DNA of 11,445 nucleotides from an archaeon (GCA_023245755.1 JAHFJQ010000022.1:1-11445); one strand, 5' to 3'; positions 4,984 through 10,757 are shown, counted from the stretch's first letter. Program-made: numbers and translations. The notes: generated by a model from the letters alone, not told the origin.

Positions 4984-5679
4984 ATGGTTTCCTTACATTT
5001 TATTGGTGTTTCTCATAATGATCGCTCTGGTGCTGAACGTTTAGAACGTGCACTTGAAGTAGAGGATCCTGTTTCAATATCTGTTGAAAGCAGTCTGGGA
5101 CTTGTTGCGTATATGCAAAGCCCTGCGTTTAGAGTGGGAAGGGAGGCTTATTTACGTAAGCTTATGTTCTATGGGGCTAGACCTCATGTTACTGGAGCTC
5201 TGCGAAAAAAGTTTTTTGAACTTGATGGATATGATGTTCGTGTTCCTCAGGAATTTGCTAGAAAGAAGCAAATCCCTTTTTTCCTTATTGATGATCCTGC
5301 TCAAGTAGAAGTAGTAAAGCAGTCTATTATTGAAGAAACACGTTCTCTTCGCAGGGACTATGTAGCAAATTTGAATATAGCTTATGCTCGCCCAGATCTT
5401 TATCTTGAAGATCCTTATAATGCCCAAAGAGCTCTTTGGGGTGATGCTAAACGAGAAGCTCAGGAAGTATTTAACAATCTTACACATATCAAAGGTTCTA
5501 GTGGCAGAAGAGAAGATATTGCTGCAGAAAACTTACGCAGGGCTTCTGAAGGTATTGAAGGAAAATTTGTTCATGTATGTGGAGCAGGTCATCTTTTGCA
5601 AGATCCTCAATATAGAGAAACCCTATTTTCTAAACTTGCGGATTTTTCCCCTACAAGAAAACTACTTTGTGACTATTGA
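4984..5679 (+). CDS. Stand-alone TraB/TIKI superfamily-like protein
   Basis: The 231-aa protein has the layout of the TraB/PrgY-TIKI-GumN superfamily, some animal members of which are metal-dependent proteases. It has an N-terminal strand with a first G-x2-H (LHFIGVSH, Gly8-His11) and a second strand ending in an acidic residue (VSISVESS, Glu35). A helix-strand unit EFARKKQIPFFLIDD (90-104) parallels the TraB AREEG-LIDRD region. A charged helix with GRREDIAAENLRRA (174-187) comes next, then a C-terminal second G-x2-H (VHVCGAGHLL, Gly200-His203). These motifs are seen directly; family membership is inferred from their order and spacing. Unlike many archaeal TraB proteins it has no C-terminal membrane segments. 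It is probably transcribed leaderless from its own promoter, and its last 7 bp overlap the convergent SET-domain gene. Substrate and activity are unknown. Confidence 0.65.
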   Translation: MVSLHFIGVSHNDRSGAERLERALEVEDPVSISVESSLGLVAYMQSPAFRVGREAYLRKLMFYGARPHVTGALRKKFFELDGYDVRVPQEFARKKQIPFFLIDDPAQVEVVKQSIIEETRSLRRDYVANLNIAYARPDLYLEDPYNAQRALWGDAKREAQEVFNNLTHIKGSSGRREDIAAENLRRASEGIEGKFVHVCGAGHLLQDPQYRETLFSKLADFSPTRKLLCDY

Positions 5680-6134
5680 GAAAGTTTCTTTATAATATAG
5701 GAAAGTACAATTTTTTCTTCTAGATATTTTTGTTGTATTTTCTTTGGGAGCAGTGTAAAATCTTTTACGATTTTTCTGCAGTTTTTTTCTTCGCAAGCAC
5801 AGGGCATGGTCCAGCCTCCATCAACACTAGTGGAGTAATCCCAAGTCATTTCTTCTTCAGGGGATATATCTTTGATTGCTATAAGGAATTGATCTTTAGT
5901 TATTCCTGTGTTTGGATTGCAAGAATGGTTAACGAGAACTCCGGGTTCTTGAAAATCAATATAGAGGTCATCATCAATTTGTAAGGCATTTGCTGCCTCT
6001 TTATCGGATCTTTGATCTACTTGCTTTTGTGTGATCATAGGGCCAGTAATATTTAGAATTGTTTCTCCTTTAGAAATATATTTTGTTGCAAAAACTCCAC
6101 GACCAAAGCGGCAGTTCTTGATAGTGTATAACAT
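5673..6134 (-). CDS. SET-domain protein, putative lysine methyltransferase
   Basis: SET-domain enzymes transfer methyl groups from S-adenosylmethionine to protein lysines. The 153-aa protein shows the whole compact fold: N-terminal GRGVFATKYISKGE (11-24), the pseudoknot motif NHSCNPN (69-75), the catalytic Tyr region TWDYS (97-101, Tyr100), and a post-SET-like Cys cluster CAC....C (Cys112, Cys114, Cys119) that would bind zinc with the pseudoknot cysteine. A Lys-rich helical tail follows. It lies 27 nt downstream of uL11 on the same strand. A T7 run and a weak TATA-like AATAATAAAC ending about 23 nt before the ATG occupy the gap, so it may be read from uL11 or from its own start. Ribosomal protein uL11 is an attractive substrate by context, which is inference. 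Confidence 0.9.
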   Translation of the reverse strand: MLYTIKNCRFGRGVFATKYISKGETILNITGPMITQKQVDQRSDKEAANALQIDDDLYIDFQEPGVLVNHSCNPNTGITKDQFLIAIKDISPEEEMTWDYSTSVDGGWTMPCACEEKNCRKIVKDFTLLPKKIQQKYLEEKIVLSYIIKKLSQ

Positions 6135-6147
6135 TACTATGAGACAG

Positions 6148-6154
6148 AAAAAAA
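6148..6154 (-). terminator. T7 run after uL11
   Basis: On the minus strand seven T residues follow the uL11 stop codon by 7 nt, a possible oligo-T terminator ahead of the SET-domain gene. Readthrough is possible because no strong promoter separates the two genes. Confidence 0.35.
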
Positions 6155-6161
6155 GAGTTTA

Positions 6162-6899
6162 TTATTTTTTCGCTGCAGGTTTTGCTGGTGCTGCTTTTGC
6201 GGCTGGAGCTTTTCCTGCTGCTGCAGGAGCTGCTTTTGCGCCTGCTGCTGGTGTTGCTGCTGCTCCAGCTGCCGGTGCTGCTTTCTTTGCTGCGGCTGCT
6301 GCATCTTTTTCTTTCTTTGCAGCATCCATCTTTGCAAGCTCTCCAGAGAATTTCTTTTGTACTTCTGCAAGTTGCTCAGCAAGCTGTGCTTTCTTTTCTG
6401 CAGAGACATCTGTTTTTTCAGATTGAATGAGTTTATCGTAAGTTCCTTTATCCACTTCGTAATTGATCCCTTTTGCACTCTTTCCTTCAACGAGAACTCC
6501 CATTGCATTACAAGATCCGATAATTGTTTTTACTGCAGCCTTTAAGGATCCTGCAGAAAGAGAATCTTGTTTCATCTTTGCAATTTTGATCACACTTTCC
6601 ATTGCAAGATTTCCCACTTTTAGTTTATTTGGAATACCTGAACCGTTTTTGATATTGAGTTCTTTGATAATAAGACCAGAAGCAGGAGGTGTTCCTACAA
6701 AAATTTCAAATGCTTTTGTTTCAGAATCGACAATAACTTTGACTGGTACTTTCATACCTGCAAATGCAGCAGTTTTTTTGTTGATCTCTACAATTACTTG
6801 TCCAATATTTACTTTGAGAGGACCAAGTGCAGGACCCAAAGGTGGAGCAGCTGAAGCTTTTCCTCCTTCTACCAATGCATCTACAGTTTCTTTTGCCAT
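6162..6899 (-). CDS. rpl11: Large ribosomal subunit protein uL11 with long Ala/Lys/Pro-rich C-terminal extension
   Basis: uL11 binds the GTPase-associated region of 23S rRNA at the base of the stalk. Residues 1-152 are a standard archaeal uL11: AKETVDALVEGGKASAAPPL with the Pro-rich switch segment and GPALGPLKVNIGQV at the N-terminus, then the rRNA-binding C-terminal domain with IKIAKMKQDSL and IIGSCNAMGVLVEGKSAKGI. The protein then continues to 245 aa, against about 160 in most archaea. A charged helical linker (about 153-200) is followed by a 45-residue tail made only of Ala, Lys, Pro, Gly and one Thr. TATA CTTATAAAGG ends 23 nt before the ATG with no SD, so the message is probably leaderless. 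It is split from secE-spt5, its usual neighbours, and from uL1. Confidence 0.95.
   Translation of the reverse strand: MAKETVDALVEGGKASAAPPLGPALGPLKVNIGQVIVEINKKTAAFAGMKVPVKVIVDSETKAFEIFVGTPPASGLIIKELNIKNGSGIPNKLKVGNLAMESVIKIAKMKQDSLSAGSLKAAVKTIIGSCNAMGVLVEGKSAKGINYEVDKGTYDKLIQSEKTDVSAEKKAQLAEQLAEVQKKFSGELAKMDAAKKEKDAAAAAKKAAPAAGAAATPAAGAKAAPAAAGKAPAAKAAPAKPAAKK
6165..6299 (-). repeat. Low-complexity Ala/Lys/Pro coding tract (uL11 tail)
   Basis: The last 45 codons of uL11 use almost only GCN (mostly GCA/GCT), AAA/AAG and CCA/CCT codons, making a locally GC-richer, imperfectly repetitive stretch in an AT-rich region. Short units such as AAPAAG, AAPA and PAAK recur irregularly without a fixed period. 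The composition resembles linker-histone tails. Confidence 0.7.
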
Positions 6900-6921
6900 T
6901 GTGGTTGTGAGAAAAACTAGG

Positions 6922-6931
6922 CCTTTATAAG
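6922..6931 (-). promoter_or_regulatory. TATA-box promoter of uL11
   Basis: CTTATAAAGG on the minus strand, ending about 23 nt before the uL11 ATG. The gap contains no SD, so transcription probably begins at or next to the start codon. Confidence 0.6.
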
Positions 6932-7005
6932 GTTTTTGGCCTTTTGAAAATCTTTCGGAATTTTTAGGTTAGTCTTTATGAATCGAAATTTTTTAGATAT
7001 TTCTT

Positions 7006-7218
7006 ATGAAGATTGTTTTTAGTATTCATTTGAAAGAGAGACTTGACTTTAGAAAAATTTTAGAAGAAGGGGTTATAGAAGCTATTCATTTTCCCTTTCG
7101 TATCACTAAAATGCATGGAAAACACTTTTATCAGGAGAAGCTTCAAAGAGGTATGATTGAAGTATGTTGTGAAGTAACAGAAAGGGATATAAAAGTTATT
7201 ACCGTCTATTGGATATAG
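7006..7218 (+). CDS. DUF4258-like protein (possible toxin of a TA-like pair)
   Basis: A 70-aa protein whose layout fits the DUF4258 family: an N-terminal strand and His-containing helix (MKIVFSIHLKERLDFRKI, with His8 and Arg12), then EEGVIEAIHFPFRI, a strand pair (HFYQEKL and MIEVCCEV), and the terminal VITVYWI. The size is slightly below the family's usual length. The promoter is weak: only a poor TATA-like CTTTATGAAT lies about 24 nt upstream, and there is no SD. The DUF2283 gene begins 7 nt after its stop with an SD overlapping that stop, so the two are translated as a pair. DUF4258 and DUF2283 genes are often found side by side. A toxin-antitoxin role is inference from that layout and has no direct support here. 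Confidence 0.65.
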   Translation: MKIVFSIHLKERLDFRKILEEGVIEAIHFPFRITKMHGKHFYQEKLQRGMIEVCCEVTERDIKVITVYWI

Positions 7219-7225
7219 GAGAAAA

Positions 7226-7438
7226 ATGGAAATTCGCTATGATAAAGATGCTGATGCAATGTATATACGATTGCGTAAAGGAGACTTTGCTAAAAATAAG
7301 GTTATTGATGACTTCACTATTTTTGATTTAGATTCTAAAGGCAATCTCTTAGGAATAGAACTTCTTGATGCAAGCAAACGTTTTTCTAAGAAATCTTTGC
7401 AAGAAGTACATGTGAAGGATATGGTTCTTGTTAAGTAA
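7226..7438 (+). CDS. DUF2283 family protein (possible antitoxin partner)
   Basis: A 70-aa protein with the clear DUF2283 signature: YDKDADAMYIRL (5-16), a short strand ending in the Asp-Asp pair of NKVIDDFTIFDLDSKGNLLG (24-43), and GIELLDASKRF (43-53). It lacks a DNA-binding motif that I can see. Translation is coupled to the preceding DUF4258-like gene: AGGAG (7217-7221) overlaps the upstream TAG stop and lies 4 nt before the ATG. The pair lies in an otherwise housekeeping region and converges with the 138-aa gene, 13 bp away. The function of DUF2283 is not established. An antitoxin role is a working idea only. Confidence 0.85.
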   Translation: MEIRYDKDADAMYIRLRKGDFAKNKVIDDFTIFDLDSKGNLLGIELLDASKRFSKKSLQEVHVKDMVLVK

Positions 7439-7451
7439 GCACTATATAGTA

Positions 7452-7868
7452 TTATAAAACTGGTAAGGGTTGTGCAAATGAGTAGTGCCCTATTCTTGAT
7501 CCTTGACCTGCTCTTTCAATTCCACCTGCTCGTAAAGGCTCTCTTCCACAAAGTTGTAGGTATACTTCATTTGTTCCTTCTAAGTATCCTTCAAGAGGAA
7601 GGACCATTCTTCTGGAAAAACTAAGTACGCCATTTCCGTAACTTCTGCAGATAGATACTCTGCCTGCTTCTTTATCTTGGCGAATACCATCTAACATTGG
7701 AGTTAAACCAAAGAATGTGCTATAAAATGCCCATACTAAATTGTCTTCTGGATTTCTTCCTATATGTCTTTGAATGATATCCCTTGCAACTCTTGCTGTT
7801 GTTCTAGGGTCTTCATTAGCAATAACATATTGAAAATTTCCACCACTAAATATTTTTTCGATACTCAT
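7452..7868 (-). CDS. Hypothetical protein, 138 aa, third gene of the secE-spt5 operon
   Basis: No family is recognised. The protein is soluble-looking and mixed alpha/beta. The N-terminal part includes DPRTTARVARDIIQRHIGRN (20-39) and the middle is aromatic (VWAFYSTFFGLTPMLDGI). A long Gly/Arg-containing second half (RSYGNGVLSFSRRMVLPLEG, then GREPLRAGGIERAGQGSRIG) follows. It begins 2 nt after the spt5 stop, the same gap that separates secE from spt5, so it is almost certainly co-transcribed. In many archaea that slot belongs to uL11. No SD is visible before its ATG. Expression with Spt5 suggests a link to transcription or ribosome synthesis, but it could equally be a chance insertion. Composition matches the neighbours. 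Confidence 0.75.
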   Translation of the reverse strand: MSIEKIFSGGNFQYVIANEDPRTTARVARDIIQRHIGRNPEDNLVWAFYSTFFGLTPMLDGIRQDKEAGRVSICRSYGNGVLSFSRRMVLPLEGYLEGTNEVYLQLCGREPLRAGGIERAGQGSRIGHYSFAQPLPVL

Positions 7869-7870
7869 GT

Positions 7871-8350
7871 TTACTGAGAAGAAGAGAGTTCTTCCTCGGT
7901 TGCGTTTTCTCTTCTAATAACTTTTACTGAGTCCAATTTTAATGTTAGTGGAATAGGAATTGCAGTTTCTAGAAGTTCTAAGACTACTTCTTCTTTTTGT
8001 GTATCGATACGAACGACTTTTGCCTTTTCTCTTTTGAAAGGACCAGTGATAATTTCTACAATATCGTTCTTTTGAATATTTACTTGGATTTTTACTTGTT
8101 CAAGCATTCCTTCGATTTCTTTGTATTCTACAGGTTTAGGAAGAAGGCCTTTTGCATACGGAATTCCTGTGAAACTTTCCTCAGCGGCTTGACGGTCTTT
8201 TGCTTCAATAAAAATATATCCTCTCATTCCGTGAGCTCGAATAATTGCATAGACTTCTAGCTTTTTCTTTTGTGCGTTGGACCCAATAAAGTCAACTACT
8301 TGATCTTCTCTGTTTGCAGTTGTTCTTAAAACAAAAATTTGTGTTTCCAT
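7871..8350 (-). CDS. spt5: Transcription elongation factor Spt5
   Basis: Archaeal Spt5 (NusG homologue) binds the clamp of RNA polymerase with Spt4 and raises processivity. The 159-aa protein has an NGN domain (about 1-88) with MRGYIFIEA (42-50) and GIPYAKGLLP (62-71). A KOW domain (about 94-128) contains KNDIVEIITGPFKREKAKVVRI, followed by IPIPLTLKLDSVKVI and a short acidic tail. The length matches archaeal single-KOW Spt5. It lies 2 nt downstream of secE and 2 nt upstream of the 138-aa gene, so it is read from the secE promoter. A weak AGGA lies about 10 nt before the ATG inside the secE end. The annotation nusG is an older alternative name. Confidence 0.96.
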   Translation of the reverse strand: METQIFVLRTTANREDQVVDFIGSNAQKKKLEVYAIIRAHGMRGYIFIEAKDRQAAEESFTGIPYAKGLLPKPVEYKEIEGMLEQVKIQVNIQKNDIVEIITGPFKREKAKVVRIDTQKEEVVLELLETAIPIPLTLKLDSVKVIRRENATEEELSSSQ

Positions 8351-8352
8351 TG

Positions 8353-8550
8353 TTATCGTATTCCTGTAAGAGCACCAATCATAGATATAATGAAGCCCAA
8401 TGCACCAATGAGAAGGATACCAATCCCTGTCACTTTCACAATAGCTTTATATTCTTCTTTTGAGGGTTTCTTTGTGATCTGTAAGACCCTTCGGCATTCT
8501 TTTACAAAACTTTTGAACTTCACCCAGTATTCACTAAGTTTTTGTTTCAT
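8353..8550 (-). CDS. secE: Preprotein translocase subunit SecE (Sec61-gamma)
   Basis: Essential membrane subunit of the archaeal Sec translocon. It clamps SecY together. The 65-aa sequence has an amphipathic surface helix with LSEYWVKFKSFVKECRRVLQ (5-24) and the conserved KKPSKEEYKAIVKVTGIG (27-44). This leads into a single transmembrane helix (about 38-60, GILLIGALGFIISMIGALTG). This is the Sec61-gamma type with one membrane span. ACCTTTAAATAG ends about 23 nt before the ATG with no SD, giving a leaderless start of the secE-spt5-138-aa operon. FtsZ lies upstream on the same strand with its own promoter, the common archaeal ftsZ-secE-spt5 order. Confidence 0.95.
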   Translation of the reverse strand: MKQKLSEYWVKFKSFVKECRRVLQITKKPSKEEYKAIVKVTGIGILLIGALGFIISMIGALTGIR

Positions 8551-8572
8551 TATGTAAAAAAGAAGAATGCTC

Positions 8573-8584
8573 CTATTTAAAGGT
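8573..8584 (-). promoter_or_regulatory. TATA-box promoter of the secE-spt5 operon
   Basis: ACCTTTAAATAG on the minus strand in the 42-bp gap after ftsZ, ending about 23 nt before the secE ATG. No SD lies in between. Confidence 0.6.
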
Positions 8585-8592
8585 TTGGGTTG

Positions 8593-9699
8593 CTAAAAGA
8601 ATTCTATTCCTAAGTCTTGTGCAATCTGTTTACTTCCTTTAGGATTATTTCCTTTCTTTCCAAAAATTTGTGGACTTTTCACACCAGTGACGATTAAAAG
8701 GACTTTTAAGGATGTTCCAAGGTCCTCAGAAATTTGTGCTCCCCAAATAATTCGAGCTTCTTCATCCAGTTTTTTCGAAATTGTTTCTACCACTCGACGT
8801 GCTTCTTCAAGGGTCATATCTTGTCCACCACAGACATTGATTAAGGCACCGGATGCACCGGCAATATCTACATCAAGGAGAGGGTTATTAATTGCTTTTT
8901 CTACCGCTTCCATAGCACGATTTTCTCCATCAGACTCACCAATGCCAATCATAGAGACTCCAGCTTTTCCCATCACTGCACGAATATCTGCAAAATCTAG
9001 ATTGACAAGACCTGTTTTTGTGACTAGTTCTGCAATTCCTTTTACTGCATTTGTGAGAATTTCATCTGCAACCTTGAATGCGGTTTGTAAAGGCAAATCT
9101 GGAGCGAGTTCTAAGAGTTTGTCATTAGGAATGACAATGAGTGTGTCAGCATATTTTTCGAGACGTTCAAGGCCGTACATTGCGTTTTCAAATCTTCTTG
9201 CACCTTCCATTTCAAAGGGAATGGTTACAATTGCAATGGTAAGTGCGCCAGATTTCTTTGCAATTTCTGCAACGACAGGAGCAGAACCTGTACCAGTTCC
9301 CCCACCAAGACCACAAGTAATAAAGACCATGTCGGAGCCAGAAATCTTTGATCTGATTTCTGACTCAGATTCACGTGCTGCTTCCTCTCCTACTTGGGGA
9401 ATGCTTCCTGCACCTAGGCCTTGGGTGAGCTCTTTGCCAATGAGAATTTTAATATCTGCATTGGTGTATAAAAGATCTTGGGCATCCGTGTTAATGGCAA
9501 CCGTTTCTGTTCCGGTAATGCCAATATCTGCCATTCTATTAATAGAGTTATTTCCTCCACCACCACAGCCAATGACTTTTAGTTTTGATCTTTGACGTGA
9601 GAGAATTGCTTCCAGCTCTTCATCAATTGCATTCACTTTTTTTCTTTTTTCAAGAGGATCATTACTTCGTTCGGATGCTTGCTTGAAGATGCTGTCCAT
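8593..9699 (-). CDS. ftsZ: Cell division GTPase FtsZ (FtsZ1 type)
   Basis: Tubulin-like GTPase that polymerises into the division ring. In archaea it is tethered by SepF, also encoded here. The 368-aa protein has the nucleotide-binding loops expected of FtsZ: KVIGCGGGGNNSINRM (41-56), INTDAQDLL (69-77), the tubulin signature GGGTGTG (132-138), FENAMYGLERL and the catalytic T7 loop NLDFADI (233-239). The C-terminal region ends in DLGIEFF, a short conserved-looking tail after a Lys/Gly-rich linker (GKKGNNPKGSK) that may be the SepF-binding end. Linkage to secE-spt5 matches archaeal FtsZ1. CTTATAAATG ends 23-25 nt before the ATG without an SD, so the message is probably leaderless. No second ftsZ is in view. 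Confidence 0.97.
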   Translation of the reverse strand: MDSIFKQASERSNDPLEKRKKVNAIDEELEAILSRQRSKLKVIGCGGGGNNSINRMADIGITGTETVAINTDAQDLLYTNADIKILIGKELTQGLGAGSIPQVGEEAARESESEIRSKISGSDMVFITCGLGGGTGTGSAPVVAEIAKKSGALTIAIVTIPFEMEGARRFENAMYGLERLEKYADTLIVIPNDKLLELAPDLPLQTAFKVADEILTNAVKGIAELVTKTGLVNLDFADIRAVMGKAGVSMIGIGESDGENRAMEAVEKAINNPLLDVDIAGASGALINVCGGQDMTLEEARRVVETISKKLDEEARIIWGAQISEDLGTSLKVLLIVTGVKSPQIFGKKGNNPKGSKQIAQDLGIEFF

Positions 9700-9721
9700 A
9701 CTTTTCTATAGAGAAAAATTG

Positions 9722-9731
9722 CATTTATAAG
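9722..9731 (-). promoter_or_regulatory. TATA-box promoter of ftsZ
   Basis: CTTATAAATG on the minus strand, ending about 23-25 nt before the ftsZ ATG and 13 nt past the end of the FKBP gene. Confidence 0.55.
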
Positions 9732-9743
9732 AACATCTGTAGT

Positions 9744-10406
9744 TTAGTGGCTATGATTGGCGGTTTTCCCTTTTGGTTGTTCAATAAGGAAACTTTTTAG
9801 TTCTGGAATTCGTTTTTTTAGTTCTGCTTCTAGCATCGCTTGCATTTCTGGAGGAAAGGGAGCTGTAAGCGTTACTGTGCCATCCTTTTCTTGTATTTGC
9901 GGATCGTGTAAGTGGAAATTTAGTTCCATAAATCCAGAGACTTTGTCTTTTAGCCCTTCTACTTTTTTTGTAATTGTTATTTTGTAATGTAAGGTGCGAC
10001 CAGCAAGAGGGTGGTTGAAATCCACTAAAGCTCTTCCACCAGAAACAGACTTAATCACTCCTGTATATTGATCAATTTCTACTCGTAACCCCGGCATGGG
10101 GTTTATTTTTTGTTCTTTAAATTTACTTACAGGAATCATTTGTAATAGTTTTGGATCTTTTTTCCCAAAGCCTTGTTCGGGCTGGATAATAATCTCTTCT
10201 GTCTTTGCTAATTCTTTATTTATGAGAAAATCATCTAGGCCTGGTACAATGTCTCTTTGTCCAAGGCAGATCATAGTTCTCTCATGGATATGACCATTCA
10301 TTCCTTCTTTTTTTGCAGTTTCTTTGTCGTTAAGATCAAAGATAGAACCATCATCTAAACGGCCTACGTATTTGATTTCTACAAAATCGCCTTTTTGTAC
10401 CTTCAT
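9744..10406 (-). CDS. Long-type FKBP peptidyl-prolyl isomerase (FKBP26/SlyD-like)
   Basis: Prolyl cis-trans isomerase and chaperone of the cytosol. The 220-aa form contains the FKBP core (about 1-85 and 128-147) with KYVGRLDDGSIFD (12-24), VPGLDDFL (54-61) and the family's QPEQGFGKKDPKL (76-88). An inserted flap domain (about 86-127) containing VIKSVSGGRALVDFNHPLAG follows, then a C-terminal domain (about 148-220) ending in NHSH. This matches the Methanocaldococcus FKBP26 layout more than the shorter FKBP17. A TTG three codons upstream (10415) keeps the frame open. The ATG at 10406 is preferred because it starts the family consensus MKVQKGD and lies 22-23 nt from the TATA box, whereas the TTG would be too close. 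It sits upstream of ftsZ on the same strand, 44 bp away. Confidence 0.93.
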   Translation of the reverse strand: MKVQKGDFVEIKYVGRLDDGSIFDLNDKETAKKEGMNGHIHERTMICLGQRDIVPGLDDFLINKELAKTEEIIIQPEQGFGKKDPKLLQMIPVSKFKEQKINPMPGLRVEIDQYTGVIKSVSGGRALVDFNHPLAGRTLHYKITITKKVEGLKDKVSGFMELNFHLHDPQIQEKDGTVTLTAPFPPEMQAMLEAELKKRIPELKSFLIEQPKGKTANHSH

Positions 10407-10425
10407 AGTCAGCAAGAATTATTTA

Positions 10426-10437
10426 GAATTTATAAAA
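10426..10437 (-). promoter_or_regulatory. TATA-box promoter of the FKBP gene
   Basis: TTTTATAAATTC on the minus strand, ending 20-23 nt before the ATG at 10406. This spacing supports the ATG over the upstream TTG as the start. Transcription is divergent from the 80-aa gene. Confidence 0.6.
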
Positions 10438-10455
10438 TTATTGTTGGAAACCAGT

Positions 10456-10468
10456 AATATATATTAAC
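10456..10468 (+). promoter_or_regulatory. TATA-box promoter of the 80-aa gene
   Basis: AATATATATTAAC on the plus strand, ending about 22-24 nt before the ATG at 10490. The intervening T-rich sequence has no SD. Confidence 0.6.
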
Positions 10469-10489
10469 TCTTTTTCACTTTTTGTTTTT

Positions 10490-10732
10490 ATGGACTGGAG
10501 AGACAAATTAGACCCTACCCTAAGGGAACATTTTAATGATTTACTCAAGAAAGTGCATCCAGAAAAAGGGGCATATACTTCTGCACAAAATATTTCTCAG
10601 GCACAATTGTGGTGTGCAATTGCAGTACTTATGAGAGAAATTTCTGATTTGCAATTACAGGTAAAATCTTTAGAGAAACACATCAAAATAAAACCAAATC
10701 AGTCTTTAAAAAAAGATTTAGAGAAACTTTAA
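10490..10732 (+). CDS. Hypothetical small helical protein, 80 aa
   Basis: No family is recognised. The protein is predicted to be almost entirely helical. An N-terminal segment DPTLREHFNDLLKKVHPEKG (8-27) is followed by AYTSAQNISQAQLWCAIAVL and a leucine-rich heptad-like helix with ISDLQLQVKSLEKHI that could form a short coiled coil. It ends in a basic tail (KPNQSLKKDLEKL). It has no signal peptide or membrane segment. It has a good leaderless-type promoter and diverges from the FKBP gene. The next gene starts 25 nt after its stop, with its own probable TATA box spanning that stop. The coiled coil hints at oligomerisation or partner binding, but the role is unknown. Confidence 0.75.
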   Translation: MDWRDKLDPTLREHFNDLLKKVHPEKGAYTSAQNISQAQLWCAIAVLMREISDLQLQVKSLEKHIKIKPNQSLKKDLEKL

Positions 10733-10735
10733 AAG
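10727..10735 (+). promoter_or_regulatory. TATA-box promoter of the 185-aa gene, overlapping the stop codon of the 80-aa gene
   Basis: CTTTAAAAG spans the last codon and TAA stop of the preceding gene and ends 22-23 nt before the ATG at 10758, matching the window's leaderless spacing. Readthrough from the preceding gene is equally possible. Confidence 0.4.
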
Positions 10736-10757
10736 GCCATGATAAATTGTTTTTGGT

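Noticed and set aside
6165..6299. Possible tandem repeat or CRISPR-like array in the GCT/GCA-rich tract
   Set aside because: The units have no fixed period or spacers, and the stretch is in-frame coding sequence of the uL11 tail.
6031..6508. Open frames opposite and alongside the uL11 tail (Ala- and Gln-rich translations)
   Set aside because: These come from the GCN/AAR low-complexity codons of the uL11 tail read in other frames. None has a promoter, and uL11 is clearly the real gene.
6978..7022. Fourteen-codon upstream frame overlapping the start of the DUF4258-like gene
   Set aside because: It has no SD, its ATG lies within the weak TATA-like region so it would be upstream of the likely transcript start, and nothing suggests attenuation.
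8687..9595. 302-codon open frame on the plus strand
   Set aside because: It lies wholly antisense to ftsZ, whose protein has all FtsZ motifs. The antisense translation is Ser/Pro/Arg-rich with no recognisable domain, and it has no promoter or SD.
10407..10415. TTG at 10415 as the FKBP start
   Set aside because: It would lie only about 13 nt from the TATA box, and the family's usual N-terminus begins at the ATG at 10406.
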